Shown one piece after another: positions 1 through 9,500 of a DNA stretch of 64,000 nt (the first letter of the stretch is position 1; every line of letters begins with the position of its first letter). The translations under genes and the position numbers were made by a program. Source of the stretch: Qipengyuania aurantiaca (lineage in GTDB: Bacteria; Pseudomonadota; Alphaproteobacteria; Sphingomonadales; Sphingomonadaceae); NCBI RefSeq assembly GCF_019711375.1, contig NZ_CP081295.1:2269001-2333000 (forward strand), given 5' to 3'. The notes below the pieces were generated by a model. That model saw only the letters and a program-made list of their open reading frames with translations, was not told the origin of the DNA and made no database searches.

Positions 1-402
1 CCGACCACCGCTGCTGCTGCGAGCCAGGACGAACAGGTCCGCAAGCTCGACATCATGCTGATGGTCACCTCGCTGCGCTGCCGCATGGGTTCGGACGATT
101 TCCAGCCTCAGTACCGCAAGTTCTCGGCCAGCCACATCACGGCTCTGAATGCGGCCGCACGCCGCCTCGAGAGCGGTCTTGTCGCTCGCCACGGGAAGAA
201 GGGCGCTGCACGCGCTCTCGATCGCATCAGTGTCGGCATGGCCAATCAGTACGGTCAGGGCCACCCCTGGCTCGGTTGCGCCGAACTGAAGGAAATCACT
301 ACCGACCTGGCGCAGAGCAAGGATCCGGCAATTCTCGCCCAGGCAGCCGACGAGCTGCTGGGACCGGCGCCGCGCAGCGGGGGGCGCTGGGCACGGCGTT
401 AA
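1..402 (+). CDS. Conserved hypothetical protein, 5' end missing
   Basis: The frame is open from base 1, so the true start lies outside the window; the first internal ATG is at 55. About 133 residues are visible, ending in an Arg/Gly-rich tail. The recognisable part has a single Cys early (SLRCRMGSDDF), then an Ala/Arg-rich helical stretch (HITALNAAARRLESGL) and a GQGHPWLGC segment with a second Cys. I do not recognise the family. It is followed at 470-498 by a strong terminator-like hairpin, so it probably ends the transcript before ahcY, unless the hairpin is an attenuator for ahcY. Confidence 0.6.
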   Translation, partial: PTTAAAASQDEQVRKLDIMLMVTSLRCRMGSDDFQPQYRKFSASHITALNAAARRLESGLVARHGKKGAARALDRISVGMANQYGQGHPWLGCAELKEITTDLAQSKDPAILAQAADELLGPAPRSGGRWARR

Positions 403-468
403 GGCCTTTCGGGATCGTATGACCGGAAGGGCCAGGGGCTAGCTTGCCCTGACGGTGACGAAAGGCTA
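403..468 (+). promoter_or_regulatory. Candidate structured leader of ahcY (hairpin plus possible pseudoknot)
   Basis: The bases 403-412 and 423-433 can pair (10 bp with one bulged base). A second hairpin pairs 436-439 with 446-449, and its six-base loop TAGCTT (440-445) is complementary to 463-468 with one G-U pair, which would form an H-type pseudoknot just before the terminator stem at 470. Compact pseudoknots before ahcY or metK are known for SAM and SAH riboswitches, but I could not match this sequence to any consensus I know. Function is inference. Confidence 0.3.
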
Positions 469-469
469 G

Positions 470-498
470 GGGCGGCGCCAGATTGGTGCCGCCCTTTT
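470..498 (+). terminator. Rho-independent terminator or attenuator upstream of ahcY
   Basis: An 11-bp stem (GGGCGGCGCCA with TGGTGCCGCCC, one G-T pair) closes a short loop and is followed by TTTT. It lies between the partial first gene and ahcY and could end the former or attenuate the latter. Confidence 0.7.
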
Positions 499-556
499 CG
501 TATGCGCGGTCCATTTTTTCGAAACTGTATCTATCGCTAAATACTAAGGACCGCCC

Positions 557-1966
557 GTGGCCCAGTTCAACGACTACGTCATCAAGGATATCAGCCTCGC
601 CGATTACGGCCGCGAGGAAATCCGTATCGCCGAAACCGAAATGCCGGGCCTGATGGCCACGCGCGAGGAATATGGCGCAGAGCAGCCCCTGAAGGGCGCG
701 CGCATCGTGGGCTCGCTCCACATGACCATCCAGACCGCCGTGCTGATCGAAACGCTGGTCGCGCTGGGCGCCGAAGTGCGCTGGGCGACCTGCAACATCT
801 TCTCGACCCAGGACCACGCCGCCGCCGCCATCGCCGCGCAGGACATCCCCGTCTTCGCCGTGAAGGGCGAAAGCCTGGCCGATTACTGGGACTATGTCGG
901 CAAGATCTTCGACTGGTCGAGCGAGGCCGATGAAGACCTCACCGCCAACCTCATCCTCGACGATGGCGGCGACGCTACCGCTTTCGCCCTCTGGGGTGCT
1001 CGCATCGAAGCCGGCGAGGAAATGCCCGAGCCGCAGAACGCCGAAGAAATCGAAATGCAGCGCGCGCTGAAGGAATTCCTCAAGCGCAAGCCGGGTTACC
1101 TCACCAAGTCGGTGAAGGCGATCAAGGGCGTTTCGGAAGAGACCACCACGGGTGTCCACCGCCTCTACCACCTCGCCAAGGCCGGCAAGCTGCCGTTCCC
1201 CGCGATCAACGTGAACGACAGCGTCACCAAGTCGAAGTTCGACAACCTCTACGGCTGCCGCGAGTCGCTGGTCGACGCCATCCGCCGCGCCACCGACGTC
1301 ATGCTTTCGGGCAAGGTCGCCCTGGTCGCCGGCTTCGGCGATGTCGGCAAGGGCTCGGCCCAGTCGCTCCGCAACGGCGGCGCGCGCGTGCTCGTCACCG
1401 AAATCGACCCGATCTGCGCCCTGCAGGCCGCCATGGACGGCTTCGAAGTCGTGACCATGGAAGAAGGCGTGAAGCGCGCCGACATCTTCGTCACCACCAC
1501 CGGTAACGAAGACGTGATCACCGCGGAGCACATGAAGGCGATGAAGCCGATGAGCATCGTGTGCAACATCGGTCACTTCGACAGCGAGATCCAGATTTCG
1601 GCGCTCGACAATTACGAGTGGACCGAGCTGAAGCCCGGCACCGACCTCGTGAAGTTCCCCGACGGCAAGGAAATCATCGTGCTGGCCAAGGGCCGCCTGG
1701 TGAACCTCGCCTGCGCCACCGGTCACCCCAGCTTCGTGATGAGCTGTTCCTTCACCAACCAGGTGCTGGCGCAGATCGAGCTGTGGAAGAACACGGACAG
1801 CTACCAGAACGACGTCTACGTCCTGCCCAAGAAGCTCGACGAAAAGGTCGCCGCGCTCCACCTCGACAAGCTCGGCGTCCAGCTGACCAAGCTTTCGCAG
1901 AGCCAGGCCGATTACATCGGCGTGCCGGTCGAAGGCCCGTTCAAGCCGGAGCACTATCGCTACTAA
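557..1966 (+). CDS. ahcY: Adenosylhomocysteinase (SAH hydrolase)
   Basis: It hydrolyses S-adenosylhomocysteine to adenosine and homocysteine, relieving product inhibition of methyltransferases in the activated methyl cycle. The product has 469 residues, the usual bacterial length. Visible marks are the substrate-domain segment [20 protein letters not shown], the NAD-binding glycine motif [15 protein letters not shown], the GHFDSEIQ segment and the typical C-terminal KPEHYRY. The GTG start at 557 has AAGGA seven bases upstream. A DivL-type kinase follows 106 bases downstream in the same direction. The last codons and the stop lie in a 20-base tandem duplication. Confidence 0.97.
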   Translation: MAQFNDYVIKDISLADYGREEIRIAETEMPGLMATREEYGAEQPLKGARIVGSLHMTIQTAVLIETLVALGAEVRWATCNIFSTQDHAAAAIAAQDIPVFAVKGESLADYWDYVGKIFDWSSEADEDLTANLILDDGGDATAFALWGARIEAGEEMPEPQNAEEIEMQRALKEFLKRKPGYLTKSVKAIKGVSEETTTGVHRLYHLAKAGKLPFPAINVNDSVTKSKFDNLYGCRESLVDAIRRATDVMLSGKVALVAGFGDVGKGSAQSLRNGGARVLVTEIDPICALQAAMDGFEVVTMEEGVKRADIFVTTTGNEDVITAEHMKAMKPMSIVCNIGHFDSEIQISALDNYEWTELKPGTDLVKFPDGKEIIVLAKGRLVNLACATGHPSFVMSCSFTNQVLAQIELWKNTDSYQNDVYVLPKKLDEKVAALHLDKLGVQLTKLSQSQADYIGVPVEGPFKPEHYRY

Positions 1967-1990
1967 GCGGATATTATCGCTACTAAGCGG
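1955..1990 (+). repeat. Tandem duplication across the ahcY stop codon
   Basis: TATCGCTACTAAGCGG occurs at 1955-1970 and again at 1975-1990, a 20-base period. The first copy encodes the last residues and the TAA stop of ahcY; the second repeats the same codons and stop just downstream. Confidence 0.9.
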
Positions 1991-1998
1991 GTAATTTC

Positions 1999-2027
1999 GG
2001 GGCGGTTCTCAATTTGGGGGCCGCCCC
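1999..2027 (+). terminator. Hairpin after ahcY
   Basis: GGGGCGG (1999-2005) pairs with CCGCCCC (2021-2027) around a 15-base loop. No T-run follows, so it may be a weak or Rho-aided terminator or a 3'-end stabiliser between ahcY and the kinase gene. Confidence 0.45.
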
Positions 2028-2072
2028 GCATTGCAGTTGCATCCTGCCAGTTAGCCTAATAGCTGGAGCGTA

Positions 2073-4415
2073 ATGGAAATTACGCCTGTATCCGCGGTCA
2101 TCCTCGGCCTGCTGCTTGCGCTGTGGTCGGTCGGTGCCATGTGGTTGATGTTCAAGGCCAGCCGCGAGACGCAGGGCGCTGCCGGACATCGCAAGGTCGC
2201 CCGCCGTCTTTCGCGCATGATCGAGGAAGGCCCGGCGATCCCGCTGCTGGTGCGGGTCGATGGCCGGATCGAGGCGCCGGACCGCTTCGCCCGCTGGGTC
2301 GGGCTCGACAAGGTCCCCGAATATCTCACCGAACTCGCAGGCCGCGACGGGATGGGCCTGTCCGAAGAGCAGGTCGAGCGCCTGTCCGCCCATGTGCGGC
2401 GCACGCAGAAAAGCGCCAAGCCTTTCAAGATGGCCCTGCGCCCGCCCGGTTCGCGCAAGACGCTGGCGCTGCGCGGGGCGCTGGCCGATCCGGCGGTGTC
2501 GCCCAGCGGGGCGGCGCTGATCTGGGTCTTCGACTTTACCGAGACCGAGGACGAACTGGCGCGCCTTGGCGAGGAAGCGGCGCGAGCGCGTGACGATTTC
2601 GGTGCGCTGGTCGGCCTGATCGAGGCCGCGCCCATGCCGATGTGGTTCCGCGGCGCCGACATGCAATTGCGCCTCGTAAACAAGGCCTATGTCGACGCGG
2701 TCGGGGCGCAGAGCGCGGACCAGGTCGTGGCCGAGCAAATCGAACTGGTCGAACAGGTCGGCGGACGCACCGCCGCGCAGGTCGCGCAGCAGGCGGCCGA
2801 CCGCCGCCAGCCGATCGAGCGCATTCTTTCGGCCACCATCAACAACGCCCGCCGCACCGTGCGCGTGACCGACCTTCCGCTCGTGGGCGAGGGGATCGCG
2901 GGCTACGCGGTCGATATCGAGGAAATGGAAGAGCAGGCGCGCGAATTCCGGGCTTTCCGCGAGGCGCAGCGTTCGATGCTCGACCAGCTGTCCATCGGCG
3001 TGGCACAGTTCGATGCGCAGCATCGAATGACCTTCGCCAATCAGCCGTTCCACCGCGTCTTCGCGCTGCCGCCGGGCGTGGTGAGCGAGCGCATCCGCTT
3101 CGACCAGATGCTGATGATCGCGCGCGAGAACGGGCGCATTCCCGAAGTCCGCGATTTCCCCACCTGGCGCAAGGAACTGGCCGAGTGGTTCCTCAAGGAC
3201 GAGCCCGAGGAGCACCAGTGGCCGCTGCCCGACAGCACGCATTTGCGCCTCGTCTCCCAGCCGCTGCCCGATGGAGGGCTGGTGCTGATCGCGGAAGACC
3301 GGACTGAACAGCTGGCGCTCTCCGCCACCCGTGACACGCTGCTGCGCACCCGGACCGCCACTTTCGACAGCCTGTTCGAAGCGCTCGCCGTCTTCGCGCC
3401 CGACGGGCATCTCGAATTGTGGAACCGCGGCTTCCCGATTGCCTGGGGCCTCGAAAGCGAAGTGCTCGACGGGCACCCGCAGGCAGAGCAACTGCTTGAG
3501 GCGATCGGCAAGCAACTCGCCGACCCGAAGGAAATTTCGCAGATCGGGCAGACGATCCGCGCCGCCACGCTCGACCGCAAGCCGCGCGACGGGCGCATCC
3601 AGCTCGCCGATGGCCGCACGCTGACCTACGCCGGCGTGCCGCTGCCCGATGGGAACGGCCTCCTCACCGTGCTCGACGTTACCGCCTCGCAAAAGGCGGA
3701 AGAGGCTTTGCGCGAACGCAACCGCGCGCTGGAGGAAGCCGATGCGGTGATGACGCGCTTCCTCGCCAATATGTCCTACGAATTCCGCACCCCGCTGACC
3801 TCCATCGGCGGCTTTGCGGAGCTGCTGAACCAGGGCATTGCGGGCGAGCTGACCCCGCAGGCCAAGGAATATATCCAGGCGATCACCCTCTCGGTCGGCA
3901 AGCTGACCGAGCAGGTCGAAAACGTGCTCGACCTCTCGCAGTCCGAGGCGGGCCTCATGCCGCTGCGCAAGGCCAAGGTCGAACTGCTGCCCTTCATCGA
4001 ACAGATCGTGCGCAAGCGCGAGGAGGCGATTCTCGGTGCCGGACTGACGCTCGATCTCAAGGGCAATGCGAACAAGGTCGTGGAAGCCGATCCGCAGCAA
4101 TTGCAGCGCGCGCTTGGGCAATTGCTCGATAACGCCATTTCCCACACCCCGCGCGGCGGGCGCATCCTGATCGATATCGCCAAGCGCCGCGGATTGAACC
4201 GCATCGCGATCTCCGACAATGGCGAGGGCATGAGCCAGCACGAACTCGCCCGCGCGCTCGAAGGCATCCGCATGAGCGAGGACGGCAAGGGCATCGAACG
4301 GCGGCAGGGCCTCGGCATCCCGCTCGCCCGCCAACTGGTCGAAGCCCATGGCGGCACGCTGGAATTCCAGACCCGCAAGAACGCCGGCACCACGGCAACG
4401 ATAACGCTGCCGTGA
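2073..4415 (+). CDS. divL: DivL-type PAS sensor pseudokinase with Tyr in place of the H-box His
   Basis: This 780-residue membrane protein has one N-terminal transmembrane segment (about 7-27), several PAS-like regions (about 160-550), a DHp domain near 560-625 and an HATPase domain near 660-778 with N box LLDNAISHTPRGG, G1 DNGEGM and G2 GLGIPLARQL. The H box reads FLANMSYEFRTPLTS: residue 569, normally the autophosphorylated His, is Tyr. The same substitution defines Caulobacter DivL (Tyr550), which binds DivK and controls the CckA-CtrA phosphorelay. I infer the same cell-cycle role here. Its GTGA stop overlaps the tsaE start, so it heads the operon that runs through addA. Confidence 0.88.
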   Translation: MEITPVSAVILGLLLALWSVGAMWLMFKASRETQGAAGHRKVARRLSRMIEEGPAIPLLVRVDGRIEAPDRFARWVGLDKVPEYLTELAGRDGMGLSEEQVERLSAHVRRTQKSAKPFKMALRPPGSRKTLALRGALADPAVSPSGAALIWVFDFTETEDELARLGEEAARARDDFGALVGLIEAAPMPMWFRGADMQLRLVNKAYVDAVGAQSADQVVAEQIELVEQVGGRTAAQVAQQAADRRQPIERILSATINNARRTVRVTDLPLVGEGIAGYAVDIEEMEEQAREFRAFREAQRSMLDQLSIGVAQFDAQHRMTFANQPFHRVFALPPGVVSERIRFDQMLMIARENGRIPEVRDFPTWRKELAEWFLKDEPEEHQWPLPDSTHLRLVSQPLPDGGLVLIAEDRTEQLALSATRDTLLRTRTATFDSLFEALAVFAPDGHLELWNRGFPIAWGLESEVLDGHPQAEQLLEAIGKQLADPKEISQIGQTIRAATLDRKPRDGRIQLADGRTLTYAGVPLPDGNGLLTVLDVTASQKAEEALRERNRALEEADAVMTRFLANMSYEFRTPLTSIGGFAELLNQGIAGELTPQAKEYIQAITLSVGKLTEQVENVLDLSQSEAGLMPLRKAKVELLPFIEQIVRKREEAILGAGLTLDLKGNANKVVEADPQQLQRALGQLLDNAISHTPRGGRILIDIAKRRGLNRIAISDNGEGMSQHELARALEGIRMSEDGKGIERRQGLGIPLARQLVEAHGGTLEFQTRKNAGTTATITLP

Positions 4416-4861
4416 TCGAGGACCTGCCCGATCTCGGCGCGATGGAGTCGCTCGGCCAACGCATTGCGGCGCGCCTCCAGCCGGGTGACGTGGTGGCGCT
4501 TACGGGCGGGCTGGGCGCGGGCAAGACCACACTTGCGCGGGCCATCATCGCCGCGCTGGGCCATACGGGGGAAGTCCCGTCGCCGACCTTCACCATCATC
4601 GAAACCTACGACCATCTGCGCCTGCCGCTGGTCCATGCCGATTTCTACCGGCTCGAAGACCCGTCCGAAACGCAGGAGATCGGCCTCGACGACTACCGTG
4701 ACGGCGCCGCGCTTATCGCCGAGTGGCCCGATCACGCGGGCGGTTTCGAGCATGAGCCGGAATGCCTCGCAATTACGCTGGAAACGCCAGCAGAAAATGG
4801 GGGCGATGGTAGACAAGCCATTGTGAAGGGAGGCAAGGCTTGGCAAAGCCGCATGCCATGA
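4412..4861 (+). CDS. tsaE: tRNA t6A threonylcarbamoyl synthesis ATPase TsaE
   Basis: TsaE is the small ATPase that, with TsaB, TsaC and TsaD, makes N6-threonylcarbamoyladenosine at position 37 of ANN-decoding tRNAs. The 149-residue protein has the P-loop GGLGAGKTTLARA and the family segments SPTFTIIETY and HADFYRLEDP. It starts at a GTG overlapping the divL stop by four bases and its stop overlaps the next ATG, which suggests translational coupling in the divL-addA run. Confidence 0.93.
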   Translation: MIEDLPDLGAMESLGQRIAARLQPGDVVALTGGLGAGKTTLARAIIAALGHTGEVPSPTFTIIETYDHLRLPLVHADFYRLEDPSETQEIGLDDYRDGAALIAEWPDHAGGFEHEPECLAITLETPAENGGDGRQAIVKGGKAWQSRMP

Positions 4862-5847
4862 GCGACGCGATCTTCGAAGACATCCAGAGCTTCCTTGGTG
4901 CCACCCGCTGGGAGGGCGCCGAAATCGCCCCGCTGGTGGGCGATGCCAGCTTCCGCCGCTATTTCCGTATCCGCCGCGGCGGGCAGAGCGCGATGCTGAT
5001 GCACGCACCGCCCCCGCATGAAGACCCCAAGCCCTTCCTCCACGTGGCCGAATGGCTCAACGCCAACGGTATGCGCGGACCGGAAATCTACCGCGAGGAC
5101 GCAGGGCAGGGTTGGGTGCTGACCGAGGATTTCGGCGACACTCGGATGAAGGAATGGATCGACGATCATCCGGGCGACGAGCACGATATCTACGCCAAGG
5201 CGATCGAAACGCTGGTGCAGCTGCACCAGCTCCCGCCGGGACCCTTCGAACCCTATGACATGGCCGTCTACCAGCGCGAGGCCGCGCTCTTTACCGAATG
5301 GTATTGCCCCGCCGCCGGCCTCACGGTCGACGAGGCAGGCTGGACCGCTGCATGGGAAGAGGCGCTTGCCCCCATGCTGGAGCGGCAGGACCCGGGCGTC
5401 ACCGTCCTGCGCGATTACCACGCGGAAAACATCATGCTGCTCGAAGAGCGCAAGCTGGCAGGCGAACAGGGTCTGATCGATTTCCAGGACGCGCTGGTCG
5501 GCCACCCGGCCTACGATCTCGTCAGCCTGCTTCAGGACGCACGGCGCGACGTGTCGGAACAACTCGAACACGACATGCTCTGCCGCTACCGCGCCGCCGC
5601 TGATCCGGGCGAGCATTTCGAAGCCGATTACGCCCGCCTCGGCGCGCAGCGCAACGCCAAGATCGTCGGCATCTTCACCCGCCTCTACAAGCGCGACGGC
5701 AAGCCGCGCTATCTCGGCATGATCCCGCGTGTGTGGAAGGCGATGGAGCGCGACCTTGCGCATGAGGCCATGGCCCCTGTGGCCGCGTGGTTCGAAGCCA
5801 ATATCCCGCAGGACCTGCGCGACAGCCACGGCGGGGAAATCGCGTGA
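4858..5847 (+). CDS. amgK: Aminoglycoside-phosphotransferase-fold kinase, probable N-acetylmuramate/GlcNAc 1-kinase
   Basis: The protein has the APH/choline-kinase fold: GDASFRRYFRIRRG near the N-terminus, the catalytic loop LRDYHAENIMLL and the metal-binding LIDFQDALVGHPAYD. Together with the adjacent MurU-like nucleotidyltransferase it matches the AmgK-MurU cell-wall sugar salvage pair, which phosphorylates MurNAc at the anomeric position and bypasses de novo UDP-MurNAc synthesis. The function rests on this pairing. I chose ATG 4858 (ATGA overlap with tsaE); a TTG at 4840 would add six residues. The product is 329 residues. Confidence 0.85.
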   Translation: MSDAIFEDIQSFLGATRWEGAEIAPLVGDASFRRYFRIRRGGQSAMLMHAPPPHEDPKPFLHVAEWLNANGMRGPEIYREDAGQGWVLTEDFGDTRMKEWIDDHPGDEHDIYAKAIETLVQLHQLPPGPFEPYDMAVYQREAALFTEWYCPAAGLTVDEAGWTAAWEEALAPMLERQDPGVTVLRDYHAENIMLLEERKLAGEQGLIDFQDALVGHPAYDLVSLLQDARRDVSEQLEHDMLCRYRAAADPGEHFEADYARLGAQRNAKIVGIFTRLYKRDGKPRYLGMIPRVWKAMERDLAHEAMAPVAAWFEANIPQDLRDSHGGEIA

Positions 5848-6566
5848 GCGCGCTCGTTTCCGACACGGCCATGCTGATGGCGGCGGGCTTGGGCAAGCGT
5901 ATGCGCCCGCTCACTGCCACCATGCCCAAGCCCATGGTCCGCGTGGCCGGCAAGCCGCTGATCGACCGCGCGCTCGACCGGCTGGAAGACGCCGGTGTCG
6001 AGAAGGCGGTGGTCAACGTCCACTACCTCGCGGAATCGATCGAGGCGCATATCGGGCCGCGGCGAGCCCCTGCCATCACCTTCTCCGACGAGCGCGAGGA
6101 ACTGCTCGAAACCGGCGGCGGCATGGTCAAGGCGCATGGGGCGGGGCTGCTGCCCGATCCCTTCTTCGCCTGCAACGCCGACAGCATCTGGCTCGACGGG
6201 CCGCGAAACGCCTTCGCCGATCTCTCGGCCGCCTGGGACCCGGAGCGGATGGACGCGCTGCTGCTGGTCGTGACCCACGCGCGCGCCCGCAATTTCGACG
6301 GGACGGGCGATTTCTACATGGACGGCGCAGGCCGCCTCAGCCGCAAGCGTCCCGACCGGATCGCGCCCTTCATTTACACCGGCATCCAGCTGGTATCGCA
6401 CCGCCTGTTGCGCGAGGCGCCGCAAGGCAAGTTCTCGACCAATATCCTGTGGGATCGCGCGATCGAGGAAGACCGCCTGTTCGGCGTCGCCTTCACCGGC
6501 ATGTGGTACGAAGTCGGCACGCCGCAGCATATCCGTCCCACCGAGGAGGCGTTGACGGGTGGCTGA
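5844..6566 (+). CDS. murU: Nucleotidyltransferase, probable MurNAc-1-phosphate uridylyltransferase
   Basis: A 240-residue NTP transferase with the pyrophosphorylase signature AAGLGKRMRPLTATMPKPM at its start and the GxGDFYMD-like sugar-binding segment further on. In the MurU pathway it couples UTP to MurNAc 1-phosphate to give UDP-MurNAc for peptidoglycan recycling. The GTG at 5844 overlaps the kinase stop by four bases; an upstream in-frame start at 5787 would run deep into the kinase and is unlikely. Its last eight bases overlap addB. Confidence 0.85.
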   Translation: MSALVSDTAMLMAAGLGKRMRPLTATMPKPMVRVAGKPLIDRALDRLEDAGVEKAVVNVHYLAESIEAHIGPRRAPAITFSDEREELLETGGGMVKAHGAGLLPDPFFACNADSIWLDGPRNAFADLSAAWDPERMDALLLVVTHARARNFDGTGDFYMDGAGRLSRKRPDRIAPFIYTGIQLVSHRLLREAPQGKFSTNILWDRAIEEDRLFGVAFTGMWYEVGTPQHIRPTEEALTGG

Positions 6567-9500
6567 CGCGAAGGGCGGGCCGAACGTCTATTCCATTGCC
6601 GCGCACCGCGGATTTGCCGATGCCCTCGTGGCCGGCCTCGTGCCGCGTTACGCCGATGACGAGCTTGGTCTTGCCCGCCTGACCCTGCTTTTGCCGAGCG
6701 CGCGTGCGCGCCGCACCGTGTCCGAGGCCTTTATCCGCCACGCAGGCGAAAGCGGGCGAGCAGGGCTCCTGATGCCGCGGATGGCCGTGGTGGGCGACCT
6801 CGATCTGGACGAGGCGCTGGGGCCGCTGCTCGATCCCCTGGGGGCGAGCGACATTCCCCCCGCCATCGATCCGCAGCGCCGGATGTTCGCGCTCGCTCGC
6901 CTGATCGCGGAGGAAATGGGCGACGAGGCTCCCAAGGGCGCGACCCTGCTGCGCCTCGCCCGCGAAACCGGCGCGACGATGGACCGCTTGCTGGTGGAGG
7001 ATGTCGGGCCGGAAAAGCTGGTCGACGAGAAGGTGGTCGATATCTTCCCCGACCTGTCGAAACACTGGCAGGATTCCATCCGCCTCTTTGCCAATGTGCA
7101 GGCCAAGTGGCTCGCCTGGCTGAACGCCGAGGGCATGCTGGACGCCGCCGCGCGTCGGAACCGCCTGTTCGACAAGGCGCGGCACGCTTGGAAGGCACAG
7201 CCGCCCGCGACCCCCATCGTCGCCGCCGGTGTGACCAGCGCCGCGCCCGCTCTGGCGAAGTTGCTGCGGGTTGTCAGTGAGCTTCCGGAAGGCGCTGTAA
7301 TCCTGCCCGATTTCGACCTGACCATGGATGAGGGCGTGTGGGACGAACTGGGCCGCGCGGGCGCCGCGCCAACGCCCGGGGATACGGTCTTCGCGCGCGA
7401 GGACGCGGTCACTCATCCGCAATACCACCTCAAGCTGCTGCTCAACCGCATGGGCGTGGCGCGCGAGGAAGTGCAGCCGTGGCATCGCAAGGGCATGACC
7501 GCTGCGCCGCCCGAGCGAAGCCACGCCATCTCGGCGCTCTTCCTGCCGCCCGAATCGAGCAAGGTCTGGGTCGATCTCCCGTCCGAGAAACGCCGCCTGT
7601 CGGGCGTGCGGATCATGGAGGCCACCAACCCCGAAGAGGAAGCGCAGGCAATTGCGCTGCTGGTGCGCGAGGCGCTGGCTGAACCGGAGCGGCGTGTGGC
7701 CGTCGTCACGCCCGACCGGCCGCTTGCTCGCCGCGTGGTGCATCACCTCGCGCGCTGGAACATCGTGGCCGACGATTCCGCCGGTCGCCCGCTGTCGCAC
7801 ACGGCAGCGGGCCGCGCCTTCCTGCTCGCCGCCGAAGTGATGGCGGACTGCGCGAGGGCGGTTCCGCTGATGGCGCTGCTCGGACATCCGCTGGTCGATG
7901 GCGGGATGGAGCGAGGGGCTTGGCTGCGGCGGCTGCGGCGGCTGGAGCGTGCCTTGCGCGGTCCGCGCCTTGCGTCCGGCCTCGAACCGGCGCAGGCGGA
8001 GGTCGCGCGGCTGGCGGAGAAGTGGCCCGAGATGGCGGAGTGGTGGGCACCTGCCGAGGCGCAGCTCACCCCGCTCGTCGAACGCGACCGCGATACTCCG
8101 GAAAGCCTCGCCGATCTCATCGACACGCTTGCCGCCAGTGCGGAGGCTCTGTGCGGCGAAAAACTGTGGGCGCAGGAAGACGGGCGCACGCTGGCCGCAT
8201 TTGTCGAGGAATTCCGTCTGCATGCTCGCGAGGCTGGCTTCGAGACCGCCCCGCGCGATGTGGGCCAGGTGCTTGCCGACGCGATGGAGGAACGCGCCGT
8301 ACGCCCGCCCTATGGCGGCCATGCCCGTGTGCAGGTGCTCGGCCTGCTCGAAGCGCGTATGAACCGGGCCGACCTCGTCATCTGCGCAGGGCTCAACGAA
8401 GGTATCTGGCCGGCGCGCGGCAGTATCGACGCGCTGCTCGCCCCGCCGGTGCTGCGCACGCTCGGCGTGCCGGGCGGCGATTTCCGAATCGGCCTTTCGG
8501 CGCACGACCTTGCCGGGGCGATGGGCGCGCCCGAAGTGGTGCTGAGCCGGTCGCAGCGCGACGAGGGCGGCCCTGCCATTCCCAGCCGGTTCCTGCTGCG
8601 CGTGCAGGCTTTGCTTAGCGATCTGCTGCCGCGGCACGAGGAACAGGCGGCCATCGCACTCGCCCGCGCGATGACCCGCGCCGAGCCAGCGCCCGAATAC
8701 CCGCGGCCCATGCCCAAGCCCTCGGCCGATCAGCGCGATGTCGACATCTCGGCCACCGCGCTCGACCGGCTGCTGGGCGATCCCTACCAGTTCTTCGCGC
8801 AAAAGATCATGGGACTCTCGGACCTCGACGCGCTCGATGCCGATCCGAACCCGCTGTGGCAGGGCAATATCGCGCATGCGATCCTCGAACGCTGGCACAT
8901 CGCGAGGCGGACCGACCCTGCCGCCCGGATCGCGCCGATCATGGAAGAGGTGCTGGACGAGGAAAACGCCGATCCGCTGGTCCGCGGCCTGTGGCAGCCG
9001 CGCCTCCTGAAGGCTCTCGAATGGATCGAGGAGACGGTCGGCAACTACACGGATCGCGAAGTGCTGGCCGTCGAGGCGAAGGGCTCGATGCATGTCGAGG
9101 ATGTTTTCGTCCACGGCCGAGCGGACCGGATCGACCGGCTGGAGGACGGGACCCTCGCCATCATCGATTATAAGACCCGCAAGCCGCCCAGCGCCGGGCA
9201 GGTGGAGCAGGGCTATGCGCTCCAGTTGGGCATTCTCGGGCTGATCGCCCAAGACGGCGGGTTCGAGGGGCTGACGGGCGATCCGGGAGGTTACGAGTAC
9301 TGGTCGCTGGGCCGCGCGAAGGACGATAACCCGCATGGCTTCGGCTATGTCGACGTGCCGCTGAAAACCGGCAACAAGCGGAGCGGTCTGGAGCCGGAGG
9401 AATTCCTGCCGAGGACGCGCGAGAAGCTCAGGCTTGCCATCGGGAAATACATCAAGGGCACCGACCCGTTCACCGCGCGCGAGAACCCCGATTACCCGGC

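Noticed and set aside
403..500. Assignment of the ahcY leader to the known SAH riboswitch class
   Set aside because: The conserved core of that class as I remember it is not visible, so only a generic candidate structure is claimed.
299..1954. A 551-codon open frame antisense to ahcY
   Set aside because: It is a shadow of GC-rich codon use: the translation is a string of Asp, Val, Arg, Gly and His without domain motifs, while the sense strand encodes an unmistakable AhcY.
1983..4349. A 788-codon open frame antisense to divL
   Set aside because: Same kind of shadow. The sense strand carries clear PAS, DHp and HATPase motifs.
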